Assembly (NCBI RefSeq): GCF_012489685.1
Contig: NC_080042.1
Span: 47,916,066-47,980,065, forward strand
Direction: 5' to 3'
DNA: 64,000 nt
From: Lotus japonicus
Taxonomy: Eukaryota; Streptophyta; Magnoliopsida; Fabales; Fabaceae
Below, one piece after another: positions 1 through 11,278 of this stretch (position 1 is the first letter of the stretch; every line of letters begins with the position of its first letter). Under the pieces are notes generated by a model that was given only the letters and a program-made list of their open reading frames with translations, was not told the origin of the DNA and did no database searches. Both the position numbers and the translations under genes were made by a program.

Positions 1-370
1 GACACACCTGGTGGGATCAGACTTCTTTACCTGAAATTCTAGTGTCCAATAAATGGTTATGGTTAGTTAATCTGTCCACCATTGCATGATTTTGAGAAAT
101 GGTAGACAATTGAGCATAACTAACGGTTCAAGAAATAACCAGTCTTCTCAAAGACCAGTTCCTGGTCCTAATGGTAATAATCCCCAAGATCCATTGCCAG
201 TTTGTATGAATACTGGTCAAAATGTTTGTAGTATTGGGCAAGGGTAATATCTATAACCGCCTCGGAGGCCTAAACTTCAAATCATGGGACATCTGGACCA
301 ATAGTAGTTCAAATTTCTGCCCCAATTTCAATAAGGCTGAATCAGGATTCAATACCATTTGGGCCTATTT
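1..370. other. Non-coding flank, no gene seen
   Basis: AT-rich sequence without a convincing ORF. The only ORF above 60 codons (222-413) has no recognisable domain and runs into the TRIM that starts at 371, so I do not call it a gene. Confidence 0.6.
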
Positions 371-730
371 TGTTGAGAATTCAAGTGCGGAGTTGGAGTC
401 CCACGTTGGTTAAGTATGGGTGAAGATGACTTTATAAGAGATGTGACTCATAAACCTTATGCTTTAAGGTTTTGGGTTAAGATGTGGTGTCTATGTCGCT
501 TGGTGTCTTACTCCATAATAATGTGGAGGTAACTCGCGCTTGACGGGGGAATTGTTGAGAATTCATGTGCGGAGTTGGAGTCCCACATTGGTTAAGTACG
601 GGTGATGAGAATACTTTATAAGAGATGTGACCCATAAACCTAATGCCTTAAGGTTTTGGATAAAGTTGTGGCGTCGATATCTCTTGGTGTCTTGTTCATC
701 GGTCTTTCGACTCCTCTGTCTCCTCCAACA
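371..730 (+). mobile_element. TRIM (miniature LTR retrotransposon), complete with target duplication
   Basis: Two direct repeats that both begin TGTTGAGAATTCA lie at 371 and 553. They share about 140 bp, including a TATA-like CTTTATAAGAG (near 429 and 611). The second repeat ends TCCTCCAACA at 730, so it is a TG...CA terminated LTR of 178 bp. A purine tract (ACGGGGGA, 543-550) sits directly before it, as a polypurine tract should. The five bases before the element (TATTT, 366-370) repeat exactly after it (731-735), as expected for a 5-bp target duplication. The 3' part of the first LTR and any PBS are lost or diverged, and there is no coding capacity. TRIM is inferred from size and structure; the family was not identified. 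Confidence 0.7.
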
Positions 731-2819
731 TATTTTGAGTCCGGGATCTATTCCTCTTTCACTAACCTAGTTCTCTGCATATGATATTTCATTGGTACAT
801 ATAAAAAATGATTTATACTTATTTTCATAATAGTAGATCACTCAACTTATGCCCTCTTTAGCTTCTGCTGTAATGGATCCCTATTTGTGTGAAGGTTCCT
901 TTCATGTGCTTTTCATACTCTAACTATTCATTGTATAAGTGAATGAATTGAATTTGCTTAATTAGCTCCTAACTGCTGAATATTTTCATCTTCTATTCTA
1001 GGTTAGTTCTTTGCATATTGCATTGGTACATATAAACAATGACATTATACTCATTTTCGTAATAGTAGATCTCTCTACTTATTGCTTTTAATTTAAAGGT
1101 TTTGGTTTTTTCTTCTCCCTCATCCAGTCATATATCCGCTGTCCAGCTGTCCTCTACGTCATCATCATTACTCAACAACACATTCACGTTGAAGCAGGCA
1201 TTCTTGTGCAACATTTTCTTAATATTAAATAAAGAAGTATAAAACCGTTCATCATATCACATGCTAGCAAGCTGGAAAAGACATGTTTATTTTATTTAAT
1301 CTCAAGTGGCTATTGTATTTCATGTTGACCTCATTCTTGGTCTTTCTTTACTTTTCATGTTCACATGGTTCGTAATGAGAATAAATACTAGTTGGAGTTC
1401 GATTGAATCACAGTGGCGAAGTGCGTCGAAGAATTTGAGCTTCTGAGTGAAATATCCCATTGTGTGAGAGCTGGTGTGCTACTGTGACTTCTCTGTCTCG
1501 CGTAGGAGGAAACGTGCAACTCCAAAGCATTCGAGGTACGCATATGCATCCTTCTTCTCATGTATTTTTGAGGAATATTTAAATTTGGGAGCCCAAATTA
1601 GTGATGGAAAAAAATCTATTCCCTGGTGTCACGAGTAAAAGTAGGCGCGAGTTAAAGAAACAAAAGTTATCGGGTAATTGTTAATGTCACCCTCCTCTCA
1701 TCTAATTTCACCTCCCGTTTACAAATGAGGTGAGACGGGTAATAAATACCGTTAATGCTATTTAACGGGTATTTATTACTCGATCTCTAGTTTGGGATTT
1801 CTGGATTCTGGAGTTTTAATAAAACTGTTTTTGGTACAGTGAGTTTTAATAAAACTAAATCCATTTCCAAAAAAAAAAAGGGAATAAGAAAGAAAGAAAA
1901 AATATGAAGAGAAGGATAGTACACGAGAAGGAGGAAGAAAATGAGAAGAAAGGTGTTGGGGATTTTATTTTTTCTGGGTTTGATAATTCACCTCCTTTTC
2001 GTTTTGCTTTAGTTTGCTTCCTTGTTCGTTTATCTTTTTCTGTTTCTTTTGTTTTTGGTGGCTTTAGTTTGCTTCATTGTTCATAATATATACAATGGTT
2101 TATTCCTATAAAATATAAGTGAAAGGTAAAAAGTAGCTTTTGTGTTGAAGGCTTTTTATTTCTGACATGGAGGGGATGAAGATGAGATGAAGAAGAAGAA
2201 TAAATGAAGATGGAGATGAAGAAGAAGGAATTTTAGGTTCACATTGATTTGGGGTTAATTTAAGAGTTTGATTTGGGGTTAATTTAAGAGTTATGGAAAG
2301 TTATGGGGTTTTATTTTTTATTTTTTTTATTTCTGATGTGTTTATGATTTAAAAAAATTATTTATTCCGCATAATAGTTCATTAATCCAGTTAGTGGTCC
2401 ACATCAACTCTGGGATGCTACTCAGCAATCTCGCCGGAGCTCCGCCCTCCAGCGAGAACTAGACACAAACATGCTGCAATCGTGAGGACCATAAACAGAA
2501 TATTTTCTGGCGAGGGATCAATCTCAAACAACCTTACAAAGACAAGGACCAATTTAATGATTAACCCATTAATTAACTAACCAACAAGGTGTTGGTTTAG
2601 TGGTTGGTAAGCTAGATCTTCGTAAAGGTGAGGTCACAAGATCAAACTTTTGAAAAATCATTTATTGTAAAGGACCACTGTCGTATCTTGAACCTGCAAC
2701 CTTTTGCATAATGACTCAAAGAAATTAGTCTACTAATTAACTCCTGAATGAAAAATGAAAATGTAGTGTATGATAGAACAAGGGCAGAAGGGGGAGTTTT
2801 TAAAAAAAATGCCAGAAGT
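731..2819. other. Non-coding AT-rich region
   Basis: No gene is visible. It contains a short hairpin (arms about 1736-1755 and 1762-1781, with one unpaired base), a purine-rich GA stretch (about 2160-2225) and poly-A/T runs. The ORFs at 1904-2086 and 2642-2839 are low-complexity and lack recognisable domains. Confidence 0.5.
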
Positions 2820-3027
2820 GACCTTCGGAGTTTAGACATCCGAAGTTCTTCCGAAACTTAAATTCCGAAGTACTTCGGAAACTTAAATTCCTAAGTTGTG
2901 AGTGAAACCAAATCATAAATCCAAGACAAGCAAAATAACTTAAATAATCCAAGTCAAGCAGGATTGAGGGTTACAAAATAACATAAATAATCCAGAAAAT
3001 AAAATGTGCCATAATACGCAACTAGAA

Positions 3028-3680
3028 CTATTGACAATCTTCTGTGATGTCTGCGAAGTTGTCTTCGAAGTCCATATCAATCTTCTGTGATCTCCCTGAT
3101 CTTGCAGGCAACACTTGTTCTGATGGAGGTCCACAGTCCTTTGAAAATACCTTGACTATGTCGAGCAATGTTATATTCAGATAACAAGTAAAGTTTGCAG
3201 GATAAAACACAACAACCTGCAAGCAAAGCGAAGAATTCAATAAAAACCAATCCACGCACACCAAAGTTGTCCAAAGAAGTGGAAATAATGTTCAAGTCTC
3301 TAGAGATAAACCCTTGGGAGAAGCATAACATATCCAACAGTTATGTCCTTCGCAAATTCACTTTCAGTGAAGACCTTGCGATGGATACTAGCACCAACAG
3401 TGCCTGTAGGATCCTGAAATTCAAAATCAGATGGATGTAAGTGAAAAACATGAAATTAAAACACGATGTATGGTTGCAGAAGGAGGAAGAAAGATATACC
3501 TTGAGAGTAACTGTCGCATCTCCGAACCCATTGGGAGGGAAGGATTTGATAACATCGACGACGTGATCTACCCTTTCAGCAACGAGAGGGTGAGTGATTG
3601 CGTCCAGAGGAGTGGCAAATCCCCCTAATTGCAGGGCTGAAAGCCAAGCATTGGAGTGGAAATCAGGATCGGTGTCGTGG
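3028..3680 (-). pseudogene. Fragment of HROB-like OB-fold protein gene
   Basis: Reading the minus strand, three exon-like pieces join in frame across GT-AG introns: about 3680-3500 (ends before donor GTATATC), 3413-3312 (34 codons) and 3216-3028 (ends in a stop). Landmarks are VKDPTGTVGASIHRK-like wording at the second exon start and YLNITLLDIVKVFSKD in the third. This matches my memory of the OB-fold domain of plant homologous recombination OB-fold (HROB) proteins, which act with MCM8/9 in recombination. The N-terminal part of such a protein is not seen: an in-frame stop lies just 5' of the first piece, near 3710. It is therefore a partial copy, probably captured by or trapped in the surrounding element. 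It keeps its introns, so it is not a retrocopy. Confidence 0.5.
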
Positions 3681-3959
3681 TCGTCTTGGAGGAAGTGCCA
3701 GGGACCACTTCATGCATGTGCCTAGGGCCCCAAAATCACTGCCAACCTGTTTTCAGTTCTAAATTATATCATTCGGGTATGAATTGACAAAACGCACTAT
3801 CCTGAAGCACATTATACCGAATCAGAAAATTGGCATAAATATTCGAAGTTCTAAGTCAATTCCATGTCAAACATAGACCTAAACATTAGGTACAAATTTA
3901 CAAATTATGCATTACATGAAGTGAGTCCTAATATCAATCTTTAGTGATGTCTATGTAGT

Positions 3960-5339
3960 CATTGTGCATAGAACAACATCAAAACCACCCCTAGCAGCAT
4001 TCCAAGCACAAAATTCATCCATAAATTTGGCTAAACGTTCTTCATATGGGATACTCCATTCCCGTGCTGGTCGTTTGGCATGCCAAATCCATTGCGGAGC
4101 AATCGGTCGCATAGGACGTCCAGACTTTAATTTGAGCTACATTTGAGAGTATAACAATAGAAAATTAGATAACTTTTACAAGATAGTGTAACAGTAAAAA
4201 ATTAGTGTACCGAACCAAAATATACGTGTACAAAGTGATCGTTCACATGACCAACAACTACAACTGGATGTACCTCCAGTAGAAAGGCTCCTTTGAGTGG
4301 AAAGTAAGTGTAACAACAGTATAAAGAAATGGAGATGAAAATAATTTGAAACCTTGAAGCTATGATGTTTCCCATTTCCGGTAAGCTCATCCATTTGTTT
4401 GCGGAGGCGAACAGACTAGGATAGAGAGTGAGGCGATTGTGTATTTTCTGAACTATGTCAAGACCCATCCACATGTAAACATACTCAGACTCATGCGCTA
4501 AAAGTTCTTTGATCAACTCCGCAAGATACTCAACCAGAAGCCCAGAGTATTCAGATACTCAAACTCCGCAAGATAATCAACTGCAGGCCCTCCCAACAAC
4601 AATGCACAAGTCTGCGCTGCCGCTGCTCTCGACGCAGATCCTGGAGTATAAAATCTCCCGGCCATCGAGATAAGAAGTATAGCCAACACGTTATCCATGG
4701 TCACAGTCATCTCCCCGAACGACATGTGGAAGTTGCTGGTCTCCAAATGCCACCACTCGACAAGGGCCGAGATAAGGCCCTTGTCTATCATCGAATAGCT
4801 GCATCTAAAGAGAGGATACAATCCGAACCTCTCAACCCGCATCCGAACCTCCCTCATACCCTTAGTGTCGCCCTCACATGTCATCCTCTCCAGTTTCGTC
4901 CCAGTGCAGGCACAAGTAAGGTCACATCTATCAACATAACACTCGTCAGTGGTGCCTAGAAAGGCATGCCACGTCGATGGTGCGATGTGGTCTGCTTAAT
5001 GGTGGAGGAGTGATAGGTCCTTCGACCCCCCAGGAAACGGTGGCTCAGTCTGAATCTGTAGAGCGTCTGCTGCCACCTCTGGCTCCTGTACCTCTGGTGC
5101 CCCCTTAGACTCACTGGAGGACTCAGTACTAGGAGGATCAGGAGTATGCTCTGCCACTTGCATAAGAGAAGCCTATGCCGCACGCGGAGGAGAAGGCTCT
5201 CTCGCCTGCGGAGCTGAAGGCTCAGCAACATCCTGTACACTTTCAGCTCGCCTCCGAGAAGCGTGAAGGCGCGCATATGGCGCAGCTCAGCCTCACTCGG
5301 AGTCGGTAATGGTCTCTTGGTGGTTTTGGTCCTCGCCAT
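3960..5339 (-). pseudogene. Plant mobile domain (MAIN-like) pseudogene
   Basis: The candidate start codon is at 5339 on the minus strand (begins MARTKTTKR). Downstream, with several frame changes, come a PFPGG...LSLL..ADH block (about 5045-4975), then DKGLISALVEWWHLET and FHMSFGEMTVTMDNVLAILL (4790-4670). These are typical of the plant mobile domain (PF10536-like; MAIN/MAIL family and many transposon-borne copies). A C-terminal piece rich in W/R (about 4135-3970) follows. The domain order fits the family, but stops and frameshifts separate the pieces, so the gene is broken. Host MAIN proteins help silence transposons, while transposon copies are of uncertain function. Context here favours a transposon copy. 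Confidence 0.6.
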
Positions 5340-5405
5340 ATCTGATAAAACATGAACCTTTATTAACTCAAGTTGGTCAAAGACATAACAAAGGAGTTGA
5401 AACAT

Positions 5406-6830
5406 TTGTATACAAGCAAAGGGACTAAATGTTTATAAGATAAAGGCAATTTAAAGTAGGTAGTATACTTGCTAAACATGTTCAATGATAAATGTATATA
5501 ACCTTGTAGCTGATATCAACATGCTAAATGTATACTACCATCAACGCCCAACTAAACAGTATCTGACATATGTCACCAACTACATTATTAGGCTGGGCAA
5601 CTTAATTTTGTTTGCCTGAACTGCAAGCTCAATGGGTTTCCACAAACCAGCCAATATGCAACAGGGGCATTTACAGTCTGCAAACAACTATGGGGTATGC
5701 ATAGAACCTATTCTTGCTTAGAAAAATAGAAACGGTCAAGGACCAATATAGGATGGAGTTTCATGGGAACTCTATTAGACAGGGGACACATATCACAGTG
5801 GATGCTTAGGCTCTAATACAATGTTGAAATAGAGAGGGACTGGGAGATACTGTGTACTGTGTTTGCACAATGCATCTTACACGGTCAGGTCATTAATTAA
5901 AGGAACTATTATAGCTCGAATATACAGCTATTAACCAAAACACCATTGAAGTTAACTAATATTTTGACTTGCGCTAAGTATGCTAATGGTTCTATTCTAG
6001 ACTACTAACAAGCTAATGAAGTTATTCATTACAGAATGATAGGATTAGGAATGAAATCATTTCAGAAAATATGATAAACTCTCATTATTGTTCATTTGTT
6101 TAAATTTTAATAATAATTGTAAGTATGATAGTTGCTCTAGAGGATGGGAATTATGGTCATCACTCACCGGGAAGTGTTTCGGAATGTTAAGTTCATAATC
6201 ACATGGGAATGTAAAGATCCGAAGCACTTCGGAAAGTAACGATCCGAAGTGCCAAAATCACCAAATCAGCACCCCCATCCCCAAATCCCTCTAAACCCCA
6301 AAATATCTAAATTAAAACCCTAATCTACCAAATTTGCATGCCTAGGATTTGATTGAGCATTCAGTTGACAACAACATAGGGTTCAGTTGAAAACTTACCT
6401 CTAGGGTTCTCAATTGACCTTTAGAGGTGAGGATGATAAGAGGAGAGCTTCAGAACGTTGAAGGATGATGAAGAATGGAGGGGTTTGCTTCGGAACCTCA
6501 AGGATGCAAGGGTTTGTGTGAGTGCTTCGGAACTAGGTTGTGAAAGAGAAGAAATAAAAGTGAGAAAGTTTGGGTCTCACGTGTTCTGTTTAAAACACAA
6601 ACACTTTGAAAATTGTGTTTCCTAAGTACTTAGGAAAGTGAGATTCCGAAGTACTTAAGTGCAAGGCATTTCCGTATTTCTCCACTTTAAAGTGGAGTGA
6701 GAAATCTAATCCTGAGCACGTGAATGTGATAAATTGAAATATATATATAATATAAAATATAGAGAAATGCTTCATAGAGAAATGATTTGTAAAGTAAAGT
6801 AATTGGTTTCAACTATTTTTAGTAGACAAC
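5406..6830. other. Non-coding part of composite element and upstream region of ankyrin gene
   Basis: No coding sequence is supported. It holds two further clusters of TTCGGAA/TCCGAAG motifs (6175-6255, 6610-6665), and a short palindrome CCACTTTAAAGTGG at 6679-6692. AT-rich sequence directly upstream of 6873 could hold the ankyrin gene promoter; no unambiguous TATA box was identified. Confidence 0.4.
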
Positions 6831-6872
6831 AAGGTGATTGTTGACACAACACCAGCAGAAACTACTAGAAAT

Positions 6873-7287
6873 ATGAAGCGTTCTGAATCTGGAAACAGAG
6901 CTGTTGCGGCTGATATGGTAATGGATCATGAATTAAAGGTTCAAAGCTGGCCTTTGAAAAACGAAACATTGGATATAGCAGCCTCTGTACTGAATGTGAG
7001 TGGTGAAGAAGACAGGAAGGTAGAGAATTTGGAAAGCAAAACTCCTTCAGAAACTGATCAAGACACGAGAATCCCAAAGGACAAAATTTCCCAAATAAAG
7101 AGCCCTCTATTGAGGAGCATCTTACATTTTGCCAACAGGTATGGAAATGATGAATTCAAGAAGGAGACGAGTAAATCTATTCTTCGCTCAAATGATACTG
7201 CTGGGGATGATGATGAAATGGAAGAACACAAGAAAGTAGAGAATTTGGAAAGCAAAACTCCTACTGAAGGGGCTTCAGAAAGCCGCC
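6873..7287 (+). CDS. Ankyrin gene, acidic N-terminal segment (exon 1 part)
   Basis: Open reading frame with an internal duplication: the text KVENLESKTP occurs twice (7020 and 7232 regions), and DEFKKE...DDDEMEE recurs after the insertion as DEFKKE...DDDEMED (7665-7740). The segment is charged, with no domain. A GTG at 6834 extends the frame upstream, but the ATG at 6873 is the better start. The 3' limit is uncertain because the frame runs into unrelated sequence and stops at 7302-7304. Confidence 0.5.
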
Positions 7288-7660
7288 TATTAACGGGCGT
7301 CTGAGCGGGGCGGGGCATACACAATGCTCATGCCCGCCCAAGAGTGAAGACAACCACGGCGGGAATCATCGACGCAGCTAATATCTTTGCCTTCCCTTAG
7401 GGGGACCCACGAGCCAGCTGGAAGATTCTTCTTGATTTGTCTTATATGTATAGGAATTTGGGCCCTGGTTGTCAGGCCCAAATATAGGAAAGGTCCATAT
7501 CATGACCACCCCCTCTATAAAAGGGGAGGTCATCCACTTGTACGAAACCAACTTTTCAGCATTAATGAGAATATTCCTTTTATGGTAGTTTTGCTATTTT
7601 AGTGCTCTGCTAGGGTTTACTTTTTGTCTTTCTCTTACGTAAGCTTGCCCTAGCACAGAA
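7288..7660 (+). mobile_element. LTR-like insertion inside ankyrin gene 5' part
   Basis: The sequence changes character abruptly after the second KVENLESKTP copy. It contains a strong TATA box CTCTATAAAAGGGG (7511-7524) and a tail with TCTTACGTAAGC and CCCTAGCACA, reminiscent of an LTR with promoter and 3' end. Coding similarity to the upstream repeat resumes at 7663. I infer a solo LTR or similar insert. No perfect target duplication was found; CAGAA occurs near both edges (about 7265 and 7657) but does not leave TG...CA ends. It could also be an intron, though no matching splice sites were pinned down. Confidence 0.4.
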
Positions 7661-7664
7661 CATG

Positions 7665-8450
7665 ATGAATTCAAGAAGGAGATGCGTCAATTTGTTCCGA
7701 ACTCAGATGATACTGATGGTGATGATGATGAAATGGAAGACTGTGAGCCAGGACTCGCTGTGAATTTTAAAGCAAAGCATGGTCAGCACAATGACTACTG
7801 GAATTTGCTAAGAAATGCTTATCTTTTAGAGAAAGGTGATAAAAAAATTGACAATGCTTCTGCTTTATGGAAAAAGCTCCTTGAGAATGATATTTTCAAG
7901 CAGAAAACCCCAATGGAAAATACAGTGTTACACGTAGCAGCTGAAAACGGAGTTGAAGATTTAGTGGAGGAGATTGTGGGAGAAGCCCCTGATCTTTTGA
8001 CAGCAAAAAGTTTGAATGGTGATACCGCGCTGCATGTTGCTGCGAAAGCCGGACAATTCTCTGTTGTTAACAAGTTGATTGCTGCTCACTTAAAAAATTC
8101 ATCAGAAAACAACATCAATGGTAGTCAGGAGGCTCTGAAGAAGATCCTCGAGAAAAACAATCACGGACATACCTTCTTCCACGAGGCCATAATCAATGGT
8201 CACCACGCAGGAGTGATGAATTTCCTGATTTCTCATGATGATGGTGGTAATTTGAAGGAAGTGGCTAAGGGTGCTGCGTGGGCTGTGACAGGTGGTAATG
8301 AGAAGAAATCAGGTGTGTATTTGGCGATTGAGGCAGGCTACAAGGATGTTGTTCATCAAGCACTAACGAAAGGAATTCCGGAGGAGGATCCAGAATATGT
8401 TCCCCCAGGAAAATCACTCCTTCTTGCAGCAATCAAAAAAAAGAATAAAG
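7665..8450 (+). CDS. Ankyrin gene, exon with ankyrin repeats 1-3
   Basis: Frame-open from about 7665 (first ATG of the frame at 7682). Begins with a second copy of the acidic DEFKKE...DDDEMED unit, then three ankyrin units. Ends at a consensus donor AAAG/GTAAGTGTG after 8450, in phase 1. Reading on past the donor hits a stop at 8504, as expected for intron. Confidence 0.7.
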
Positions 8451-9540
8451 GTAAGTGTGATACACATGCATTCATGCCTAGCCTAGGCATGTTCTTTGAA
8501 ATTTGATTGCAATTATATATTTTTATGTTCTTTTTTCTTCGATCACTCTCAACGTAAGAGAGATACCAAACCACAAATACATATATATCCAGAATGTATC
8601 ATTGTCTAGTCCACCTAGAGAGAAACTCAAGGATACCACTTTGATTAATATCAGATCCAGCCTTAATTTACATCAAAAACTGAATTCACTCACAGCATCA
8701 ACACCTTCTCAGCACTAAGGGTAATTGTCGGCAGGTCAGGGTTCGAACCCTGAGGAGAGTTAATTTGTATTAATTTACTAACAACTAACATGTGATGTAG
8801 CAAAAAAAGCATAGAACAATTTCAAAACTACCAAATCCCTCCTTACTGGTGCAATTCTTCTCCCCTTCCTCCTTGGAAACCAGTGCTTCCACGCAACTAC
8901 CAGAAACTGCACCATGTTTTCATTTAAGATATATAGTATCAGATTTTTTTGGTTACATATAGTATCAGATTTAGTTTGTCATTCTGTACTATATATAGTG
9001 AAAATGAATAAAATACTGATTCACTCTTTAGTCACACTCAAGTGAGATATATAGGATGAAAAGAGAAATAAAGTAGAGATATAACTGCTAATATGATCGG
9101 AAAAAAAGAGAGATAAGAAGAGAAAGTAGTGGAAGTGGAATGGAAAAGAAAATGAATCAAAACCCTAGCGTAAATTTCTTACTTGTAGAATACACTAGGC
9201 TGTAAAAGTAATTTAATTATAAAATCCCTTCCCTCGTCTTTGCTAACAAAAAATTGATTACTTCCCCTAACCTCCTCTCCCCTCATAGGAACCAAACATT
9301 ACAATAATTAAAACCCTTCTCCTCCGCAGAACCAGACACATCCTAAGTGAGATCAACGGTGGTGCCAAAATATAATATTTCATTTAAATAAGTTTGAGTC
9401 ATATTTATTTGTTAGTTTCAAATTAACATGTTTGCACTTAATTTACTGATTTTTTTTATTCACCCTTAAGGTAGATTTTCACAGTTCCCTTCTCAAAATT
9501 AGACTACTAATAGTTGTTGATTATTTTTTTTTGAAAAGAG

Positions 9541-9543
<3 letters not shown>

Positions 9544-9587
<44 letters not shown>
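9544..9587. repeat. (AT)n microsatellite
   Basis: About 44 bp of uninterrupted alternating A and T, lying at the edge of the GC-rich block that follows. Confidence 0.95.
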
Positions 9588-10700
9588 GTTGAGAAACAAC
9601 TCCTCTCAACATGGGTAAAATAACCTAACTAGCAAAAGCTAGCAAGCACGCAAAGGTGCTTTAAACCCCTAAAGTCATAGAATAAACCCCACTAGAAAAG
9701 ACCCAATAAAGTCGAAAAACAGCAACAAGTCAAATGAAGTTGTTCGACACCTACAACAACGAGATTCATCCTAGACGATCAAAACAAACGAACTAGAAGC
9801 AAAACAATCAACCAACACCCACGCCACCAAGGTCTCAAGTCAAGGTCCAAAGCCGCGCTTAAAAATCACTTGGAATAAAACATAAACACAGCCAGAGCTC
9901 CTTCCATAACAAAATGTCTCGAAAGGCAGGCTGATCGACATACCAATATAGCAAAAGTCCAAGGCATCTTCAAGCAAGAAAGAACGCAAATAACCATCAC
10001 TGCACAAAGAAAGCCACACTCTTCAAGCCAACCAGCCACATAACAATCACCCTCAACCCCTCGAACACCACTCCAGCCACCGACGCTGATGGAGACTGAG
10101 CCCAACGGTAACCCACAGGCCAAAAACCACGAGGAAACCCCATGGCGGCGCGCCAAAAGCACCGAAACAGATCTGAAAACCCACAGGGCCGCAAACCAAC
10201 AACCACAGATCTGTCGGGAACGAGGTGGGTCACCGAAGAGACAAAGAGGCACCGACGACTGGAACTGGAGGGGCGTGAAAACACGAGGACGAGGAGAAGC
10301 CGAACAGGAAAGGGAGACGCCACCGGAACAAACCCAGAACTGGCCTCACCAAGCAATCACAGATCCGCGGCCGAGGAACGGCGAGGTTCCGGCGGAGGCA
10401 AAGTGAGCTCCAAAGAGACGGCTCTAGAACTCCAAACCGAGCAGGGCCCGACGCCACCACACAACGCCGCAAGAATTCCGAAACCCATCAACGAAGGGGT
10501 CGCCGAACTGAGATAGGAAGGCAAGGATCTGGGCAGATCTGGCCCAATAGGCAAGCACATATCTGGCAAACAACTCACCGGCGACGACCACGAAAGCAAG
10601 GCGAGGCGGCGGCGGGGAAAAGACAGAGGCACTGAACTGAGAGGAGAGGTGACAGCGGGATAAGGGAGAGAGGAAGCTCAGTTATTCAGCCATGGAGAAG
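9588..10700 (-). mobile_element. Possible retroposon, GC-rich, minus orientation
   Basis: A block of much higher GC content than its surroundings, with overlapping long ORFs on both strands that look compositional rather than genic. In minus orientation it would start near 10700, just after a CTTCTTCTCCATGG-like string, and end in the (TA)n tract at 9587. That asymmetry is compatible with a LINE-type 5' UTR/3' UTR remnant. No reverse transcriptase motif is present and no target duplication was found. Classification is weak. Confidence 0.25.
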
Positions 10701-10727
10701 AAGAAAAACAAAAGGAAGTAAAGGGAG

Positions 10728-11278
10728 GGGATGTGGCAGGTATTTTAGATACTATATTGACAGAAAAGCCAAAATGGATCCATTTAATGGATACCGAAGA
10801 AAGGATTCCTCTACATTATGCAGCATCAATAGGCTATCTTAAAGGTGTTCAGGACCTACTTGACAAATGTGCTTCCTGCGTCATGGAAAGGGACATACAT
10901 GGATATTTGCCAATTCATTTGGCAGCTTATGCTGGCCACGTTACAATAGTTCAAGAATTGCTGAAATCAAAGTACTGCCCCGATCCAAGAGAGATAGTTC
11001 ACAAGGATGGCCGAAATATTCTTCATCTTGCAGCTCAAAGTGGAAAGTTTAATGTGGTAAAGTACATCATGCAGGCTTCTGATAATGGACTTCAAAAGAT
11101 GATAAATGAACAGGATTATAATGGAAACACTCCTTTGCATTTGGCTACCTTGTGTTGTCATCCCAGGATAGTGCATTCCTTGACATGGGACAAGAGAGTG
11201 AATCCCTGTGTGGTTAACAAAGATGGTCAAACAGCTCTTGATGCATTTGAGATATCTAGCAATCCGCCCCTTAGAGAG
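10728..11278 (+). CDS. Ankyrin gene, exon with ankyrin repeats 4-7
   Basis: 183 complete codons plus two bases completing the split glycine codon. Four ankyrin units are clear. The exon ends NPPLRE; the next bases are GCAAGT, a GC-type donor. Reading through gives unrelated residues and a stop at 11336-11338. Confidence 0.75.

Larger units (their letters stand above)
2820..6690 (-). mobile_element. Decayed composite element carrying plant gene fragments
   Basis: This block is marked on both sides by clusters of the palindromic motif TTCCGAAGTACTTCGGAA and degenerate versions of it: 2825-2895 on the left, 6175-6255 and 6610-6665 on the right. Similar A-rich strings around AATGCC in opposite orientation lie just outside. 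Between them, on the minus strand, are a plant mobile domain pseudogene and an OB-fold gene fragment. PMD/MAIN-like domains are known to be carried by plant transposons. I infer a degenerate, possibly MULE-type element that captured host sequence. No clean terminal inverted repeat or target duplication could be fixed, so the ends are approximate. Confidence 0.4.
8451..10727 (+). other. Large intron of the ankyrin gene, filled with repeats
   Basis: Starts GTAAGTGTG and ends AAGGGAG before 10728, giving an in-frame phase-1 join that reads KKKNK-G-DVAGILD, as in ACD6 relatives. At 2277 bp it is unusually long for this family's introns. It holds a B-box-like GGTTCGAACC (8738-8750), an AT microsatellite (9544-9587) and a GC-rich block (about 9586-10700). 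No independent gene is supported. Confidence 0.6.

Noticed and set aside
2579..2660. SINE-like text GGTTTAGTGGTTGG...GAGGTCACAAGATC
   Set aside because: The B-box match is poor and no SINE ends could be set.
8700..8765. tRNA-like B box GGTTCGAACCCTG, possible SINE or tRNA gene
   Set aside because: No A box at the right spacing, no cloverleaf, and no poly-A/T tail or target duplication was found. Single motif only.
10089..10632. Long overlapping ORFs on both strands in the GC-rich block
   Set aside because: Low-complexity Pro/Arg/Ser translations in several frames at once, explained by GC-rich composition; no domain.
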